Shown: piece by piece, positions 60,234-64,000 of the stretch | Layout of the letters: every line of letters begins with the position of its first letter | Numbering within the stretch: position 1 is the stretch's first letter | Assembly (NCBI GenBank): GCA_903927345.1 | Contig: CAIYMO010000055.1 | Location: 1 to 64,000, forward strand | Length of the DNA: 64,000 nucleotides | Reading direction: 5' to 3' | DNA from: an uncultured Armatimonadota bacterium | Lineage (GTDB): Bacteria; Armatimonadota; Fimbriimonadia; Fimbriimonadales; Fimbriimonadaceae | Translations under genes and position numbers: made by a program | Notes under the pieces: model-generated | What the model was told of the DNA's origin: nothing | The model's database searches: none | The model's input: the letters and a program-made list of their open reading frames with translations, nothing else

Positions 60234-60988
60234 CTTTCTGTGGCGAAGATTCTAAGACCTTCGAGGGTTAACATTGGGTTATACGCGTCAATGCCGTCAC
60301 ATAGCTCCGTGAATATTTCTCCTAACCCCCCAGTTGCGATTACCTTGGGTTTGCTTCCGAGTTCGTCGGTGATCCGTCGGATCAGTTCGTTAATCGCGCC
60401 GGCGTAGCCGAACATGACTCCGCTCGCAATGCTGTGGCTGGTGTTCTTTCCGATTGCACTTGCTGGGGCTTTCAGATCGATGGCTGGGAGCTTGGCGGTG
60501 TTTTTCACAAGAGCGCTCAAACTGGTGAGAGGGCCGGCAAGGATTGCTCCACCGGTGTACACGTTGTTTGCGTCGATGACGTCAAACGTTGTCGCGGTGC
60601 CGAAGTCCACGACGATGATCGGGCCGTTTTGAATTGCGAGGGCCCCGAGGGCATTTGCGATACGGTCGGCTCCGACGCTCGACTTTGGCTCGTAGTCAAC
60701 TTGGACACCGTGATCGGATCCTCCCGTTAAGAACTTCAGCTCGGTATGGAAGTAGTTTTTGGTCAGGAGCTTTAGGGTCCGGTCGATCCCAGGGACAACG
60801 CTGGCGCAGACGACTGAGTCCACGGAGAACGGATGTCCGGCGATTTCGAACATGGACTTGAGCCAAGCCGCGAGTTCATCTTCCGTCGATTCGATGTTAG
60901 TTCGGTGTCGCCAAGTATCTACCCAGCGACTGCCGTCGTGGAGTCCGAAGACGGTGTGGCTATTTCCAACATCAATCGCCAAGAGCAT
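60230..60988 (-). CDS. coaX: Type III pantothenate kinase CoaX
   Basis: The 252-residue protein has the ASKHA-fold phosphate loop MLLAIDVGNSHTVFGLHDG, GADRIANALGAL, IVVDFGTATTFDVID and GGAILAGPLTSLSAL. These are the CoaX marks: it phosphorylates pantothenate without feedback by CoA and needs a monovalent cation. It overlaps glmM by 17 bp. Confidence 0.95.
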   Translation of the reverse strand: MLLAIDVGNSHTVFGLHDGSRWVDTWRHRTNIESTEDELAAWLKSMFEIAGHPFSVDSVVCASVVPGIDRTLKLLTKNYFHTELKFLTGGSDHGVQVDYEPKSSVGADRIANALGALAIQNGPIIVVDFGTATTFDVIDANNVYTGGAILAGPLTSLSALVKNTAKLPAIDLKAPASAIGKNTSHSIASGVMFGYAGAINELIRRITDELGSKPKVIATGGLGEIFTELCDGIDAYNPMLTLEGLRIFATER

Positions 60989-62351
60989 GAGTCAAATCTA
61001 CCCGGCTGTAAATCGTGCCGCCTGCTTCTTTTGTGATTGCACCGACGACGCTTGCAGCGACGAGATCGCGCAGGTCGTAAGAGTCGGCTTCCACCATGAT
61101 TCGAACGATTGCCTGAGTTCCGCTTGCACGAACGTTGATGCGACCGTGTCCAGCGAGGTCTCGGCTTGCTGTTTCGAGAGCGCTCTGAACGAGCTCTCCA
61201 TCGTTCCACGTGCTTCGATCCGCGACTTCCATGTTGACCAGTAGCTGAGGCCACGGCTCGTAGGCATCGTAGTAACTCACGGCATCCCGTCCAGACTCTT
61301 TGAAGACTCGAAGGAGCTCAAGGCAGGTGATGAGTCCATCTCCGGTCGGCCCGTGGTGGGGGAAGATGATGTGACCGCTCTGCTCGCCGCCGATGAGGGC
61401 TCCGGTTTCTGAGATCTTTTGTGAGACGTACTTGTCTCCGACCGGGGTTCGCTCGAGATGAATACCCTTGAGCGCCATATAGTGCTCGAAGCCGCCGTTT
61501 GACATAACGGTGCCGACTACGGTGGCTGGAGTGAGCTTGCCTTGCGCCTGAGCGTGTTCTGCCCAGATGCCGATGGTTCGGTCGCCATTGATTAAGCGGC
61601 CTTGACCGTCGGAGAAGACGGCTCGGTCTGCATCGCCATCGAATGCGACGCCAACCATCGACCCGCTCGACTGTGTAAGTTCTTGGACGACCTCTGGTTT
61701 GGTGGCACCACCGAACTCGTTGATGTTCACGCCGTCTGGGACATCGCCGCAGACAACGATCTCGGCACCGAGACGACGAAGGACTTCGGGGCCGAGCGCG
61801 TAGGCGGCACCGTGCGAGCCATCAACCGCGACTTTCATACCATCGAGTCCGCCGGGAATCAATCCGACGAGCATGTCTGCGTAGGATGCCAGTAGCTCGG
61901 GAGCCTGGGAAAACGCGCCAACGCCTCCGGCTACAGGTCGCTCGAAGGTCTCTTCCATGAGTTGCTCGATGCGAAGTTCGACTTCGTCACGGAGCTTGCA
62001 ACCATCGTGTCCGACGAGCTTGATTCCGTTATCGGGGAATGGGTTGTGGCTGGCGGAGATGATCACTCCGAGTCCAAAATCACCGGTTCTTGCGATGAAG
62101 CTGACAGCTGGGGTTGGGGCGACTCCGACAGCAACAACGTCCACTCCTGCAGCATTGAATCCTGCAGCGAGAGCCATTCCGAGCATCGGTCCAGACTTGC
62201 GGGTGTCGCGACCAATGACGACTCGACGCGTGCCTCCGGTCTCGACGAGGTAGCGGCCAGCCGCCATCCCGAGATTCAGCGCCATTTCGGCGGTGAGCTT
62301 CTGGTTTGCAACTCCGCGGATGCCGTCGGTGCCGAAGAATTTGCGGCTCAT
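60972..62351 (-). CDS. glmM: Phosphoglucosamine mutase GlmM
   Basis: The 459-residue protein has FGTDGIRGVAN at the start, the phosphoserine loop ISASHNPFPDNGIK (Ser101), metal loop AFDGDADRAVF, sugar-specificity loop GGEQSGHIIF and the phosphate-binding RASGTQAIVRIMVE. It converts glucosamine-6-P to glucosamine-1-P for peptidoglycan. The start overlaps the grpE stop by ATGA. Confidence 0.97.
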   Translation of the reverse strand: MSRKFFGTDGIRGVANQKLTAEMALNLGMAAGRYLVETGGTRRVVIGRDTRKSGPMLGMALAAGFNAAGVDVVAVGVAPTPAVSFIARTGDFGLGVIISASHNPFPDNGIKLVGHDGCKLRDEVELRIEQLMEETFERPVAGGVGAFSQAPELLASYADMLVGLIPGGLDGMKVAVDGSHGAAYALGPEVLRRLGAEIVVCGDVPDGVNINEFGGATKPEVVQELTQSSGSMVGVAFDGDADRAVFSDGQGRLINGDRTIGIWAEHAQAQGKLTPATVVGTVMSNGGFEHYMALKGIHLERTPVGDKYVSQKISETGALIGGEQSGHIIFPHHGPTGDGLITCLELLRVFKESGRDAVSYYDAYEPWPQLLVNMEVADRSTWNDGELVQSALETASRDLAGHGRINVRASGTQAIVRIMVEADSYDLRDLVAASVVGAITKEAGGTIYSRVDLTHALGD

Positions 62352-62881
62352 GGCTTCACCGAGACGCGAACGGTGGCGGGGCGAACCACCTTTTCCCCCA
62401 TTCGATAGCCGGCGGCAACTTCTTCGACCACAGTATCGGCTTCGTACTCGTCCGTTGCAATAGTGCCGATGGCTTCATGAATGTTTGCATCGAACGGTTG
62501 ACCAACCGAGACGATTGGCTGGACGCCTTGCTGCTCAAGGATGAATCGCAACTGCTTGTCGATTGCCTTGACTCCGGTGAGGAGCGACTCCATCGACCCG
62601 CCGTTCTCGGCGGCGCCCACGGCGCGAGAGAAGTTGTCGAGGGCAGGAAGCAAGGTCATCACCAGCGACTCGGTGGCGTATTGGCGCACCATGGCTTGCT
62701 CGGCTTGTTGCCGCTTCTTGTAGTTTTGGAAGTCAGCCATCGTGCGAACCAGCTGATCTTGGATCTGGTCGCGCTCTTCGGTCAATTTGGCGATTGCTTC
62801 AGAAATCGCATTAAGATCGCCTTCGACTTGCTGTGCTGACTGTTCTTCGGAAAGGGTCTCTTGAACCTGTGGCTCGTCCAT
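62348..62881 (-). CDS. grpE: Nucleotide exchange factor GrpE
   Basis: The 177-residue protein (ATG 62881; a longer frame to 62920 is less likely as TAAACT lies 10 nt before this ATG) has a long coiled coil (EAIAKLTEERDQIQDQLVRT), DFQNYKKRQQAE, LLPALDNFSRAV and the C-terminal wing HEAIGTI, VVEEVAAGYRMGEKVVRPA. It releases ADP from DnaK. dnaK and dnaJ are not beside it. Confidence 0.95.
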   Translation of the reverse strand: MDEPQVQETLSEEQSAQQVEGDLNAISEAIAKLTEERDQIQDQLVRTMADFQNYKKRQQAEQAMVRQYATESLVMTLLPALDNFSRAVGAAENGGSMESLLTGVKAIDKQLRFILEQQGVQPIVSVGQPFDANIHEAIGTIATDEYEADTVVEEVAAGYRMGEKVVRPATVRVSVKP

Positions 62882-62933
62882 TTTGGGTTCAAGTTTACCT
62901 TGCCCTCGTTGACTTTCCAAAGGCGGATAAGAG

Positions 62934-62974
62934 AACCTTGTTCACCCCATATCAACTATGGGGTGAACAAGGTT
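62934..62974. repeat. Perfect 18-bp inverted repeat between TlpA gene and grpE
   Basis: The left arm 62934-62951 (AACCTTGTTCACCCCATA) and right arm 62957-62974 are exact complements around TCAAC. There is no T-run on either side, so it is not a standard intrinsic terminator, but it may still end the TlpA transcript or be an RNA-stability element. It lies 53 bp upstream of grpE. Confidence 0.7.
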
Positions 62975-62990
62975 GGGAGCGTTGGGTTGG

Positions 62991-63494
62991 TTAGAGCAGC
63001 TTCTTGACGGTTGCTTCGAAGTCGGCATCGGCGCCTGGGCCGTATCCGGTCTTTACTGCCGCAACCTTTCCGGTTTTGTCCACGAAGATGAACAGAGGAA
63101 TACCAGAGACTCCGATCTTGCCGGCGAGGCCATCGTTATCCTTGGTGAAGGTGTAGGTGTACTTGTGCTCCTTAGGGTAGCCAAGTGCTTGCTTTGCGGA
63201 AGCTGGGCTTTCTCCCATGTTGGCACCGATGACCTTAAGACCCTTCGGTCCGTAGGTCGTGTGGAGCTTTTGCATGAGTGGCGATGCGGCCTTGCATGGT
63301 CCGCACCAAGTTGCCCAGAAATCGAGAATGTAGGGTTTGCCTTTCAGCGATGCGTTGGTGATCTTTTGGCCACCGAAGGTGGTCATGGTAAACGCTGGCA
63401 TTGCTTTACCTTGAAGCGACTCTGGTCCGCCTTTAGCGAAAACCAGGGATGTGGCGACCAGCCCAGCGAGAACGAACCATCGAGAACTTTTCAT
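62991..63494 (-). CDS. Exported TlpA-like thioredoxin
   Basis: The 167-residue protein has a signal peptide (SSRWFVLAGLVATSLVFA) and a TlpA redoxin domain with [17 protein letters not shown] and the cis-Pro loop GVSGIPLFIFVDKTGKV. The start chosen is the second ATG (63494): TAGACT lies 7 nt before it, while the first ATG (63500) would lie upstream of the expected transcript start. It is a single-domain version of the protein at 29934 and could keep cytochrome CxxCH cysteines reduced for the Ccm system. Confidence 0.9.
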   Translation of the reverse strand: MKSSRWFVLAGLVATSLVFAKGGPESLQGKAMPAFTMTTFGGQKITNASLKGKPYILDFWATWCGPCKAASPLMQKLHTTYGPKGLKVIGANMGESPASAKQALGYPKEHKYTYTFTKDNDGLAGKIGVSGIPLFIFVDKTGKVAAVKTGYGPGADADFEATVKKLL

Positions 63495-63501
63495 CTTCAT
63501 A

Positions 63502-63507
63502 AGTCTA
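63502..63507 (-). promoter_or_regulatory. Leaderless-type -10 box TAGACT before the TlpA gene
   Basis: Minus-strand TAGACT. It is 1 nt from the first ATG and 7 nt from the second, which decides the start at 63494. Confidence 0.5.
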
Positions 63508-63553
63508 TTCTTTAACGACGTCCAGAGTTCCCGATTGCTTCATAATCGGTGAG

Positions 63554-64000
63554 ATGAAAGGCACTCGGGTAGGCATTTTGGTAGCGCTGCTCCTCTGCGT
63601 GCCCATTTTGCTCCTCCGAGCGACATCGCCCGGTTTGTTGGAGGACTCCGATACAAGGTTCCTCTTGATGAGGCTCGGCGAGTACAACAATCCGTGGCGA
63701 TGGTTCACACACGATTGGCCGCTAGAGAACCACTTTTACCGTCCCATTTCGACCTTAATCTTCGAGTTGGATTGGCGCCTGCATCCGGGCGACGGTCGTG
63801 GCTTTGGGATGACCAATGCCATTCTCTGTTGTCTTAGTGCGCTCGGCGTCTTCTGGCTGGCGGCAGAGCTTACGCAATCACTATGGAAATCGCTTGTTGC
63901 CCAGGCGCTTTTCGTCAGCTGGACCCTAGGCGTTACATTGCCGTTTGTGGACTACGTCCCCTATGCCGTAGTCGCCCTCGTTGTCGTTCGGATCCTGATG
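63554..64000 (+). CDS. Integral membrane protein, 5' part (GT-C glycosyltransferase-like)
   Basis: The gene is open from the ATG at 63554 to the window edge: 149 codons without a stop. The visible protein starts MKGTRVGILVALLLCVPILL, has a first extracytoplasmic loop with LEDSDTRFLLMRLGEYNNPW and WPLENHFYRPISTLIFELDW, and then further membrane spans (MTNAILCCLSALGVFWLAAE). An acidic pair in the first loop followed by YRP is typical of polytopic GT-C enzymes that use lipid-linked sugars, but only the N-terminus is available. Confidence 0.65.
   Translation, partial: MKGTRVGILVALLLCVPILLLRATSPGLLEDSDTRFLLMRLGEYNNPWRWFTHDWPLENHFYRPISTLIFELDWRLHPGDGRGFGMTNAILCCLSALGVFWLAAELTQSLWKSLVAQALFVSWTLGVTLPFVDYVPYAVVALVVVRILM

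Overview
The window looks like a chromosomal segment of a member of Armatimonadota, most likely of the Fimbriimonadales. The main clue is two prepilin-like proteins with an [20 protein letters not shown] leader followed by FPVF(A/T)QAK.AAKK, a form very common in that group. Other clues fit: an outer-membrane style barrel protein, a PEP-CTERM protein, DUF1080 and DUF4832 proteins, system I cytochrome c maturation, trmFO and moderate GC. The assignment is an inference from protein style; no 16S rRNA is present.

Layout. (1) 1-5142: an array of orphan Rhs cassettes. Two near-identical 126-residue Rhs core modules each carry a different cysteine-rich C-terminal tip (the first with an HELMH zinc-protease motif) and each is followed by a small unknown gene that could be an immunity gene. 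The cassettes are separated by three decayed copies of a YD-repeat segment. (2) 5256-10527: a putative DNA-binding protein with two ribbon-helix-helix motifs, then an integrative element: excisionase-like HTH, primase-helicase, two small element proteins, and a tyrosine integrase next to three direct repeats and the 3' half of a tRNA-Lys(CTT) gene. The tRNA fragment is one attachment end; the other end is not in the window, so the Rhs array may belong to the same island. (3) 10962-22800: PEP-CTERM and FG-GAP/ASPIC proteins, a coupled operon of two Cys-rich four-helix (copper-protein-like) proteins with a BaeRF-like protein, a MetH lacking its two N-terminal catalytic modules, an ECF sigma factor, a McsB-like guanido-kinase homologue without the catalytic cysteine, a methyltransferase, a sulfatase-fold membrane protein, and tRNA-Asn. 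(4) 23047-38830: rhamnosidase-like enzyme, sufS-sufE, a DUF4832 protein, thioredoxin-like protein, nuoE and nuoF separated by a prepilin and a lipoprotein, a dihaem peroxidase, rtcB and a secreted subtilase. (5) 38834-64000: mostly housekeeping: aminoglycoside-phosphotransferase-fold kinase, dapD-dapE, msrA, trmFO, an operon ccmE-ccmF-panD-mfd-prepilin-thpR, a YprB-like nuclease, sugar isomerase-like protein, lepB-nudix, an ECF sigma/anti-sigma pair, the operon grpE-glmM-coaX-metalloprotease, a TlpA-like thioredoxin, and the start of a membrane protein cut by the window edge.

How the genes work together. Many neighbours overlap by 4 bp (ATGA), giving tightly coupled operons. Redox and extracytoplasmic functions recur: two TlpA-type thioredoxins, secreted MsrA, dihaem peroxidase, CcmE/CcmF. 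At least ten genes have a TAnnnT hexamer 6 or 7 nt before the start codon, most with no clear ribosome binding site, suggesting widespread leaderless transcription. The parts most worth following up are the Rhs cassette array, the copper-protein/BaeRF operon, the truncated MetH, the Cys-less McsB homologue and the cysteine-type CcmE.
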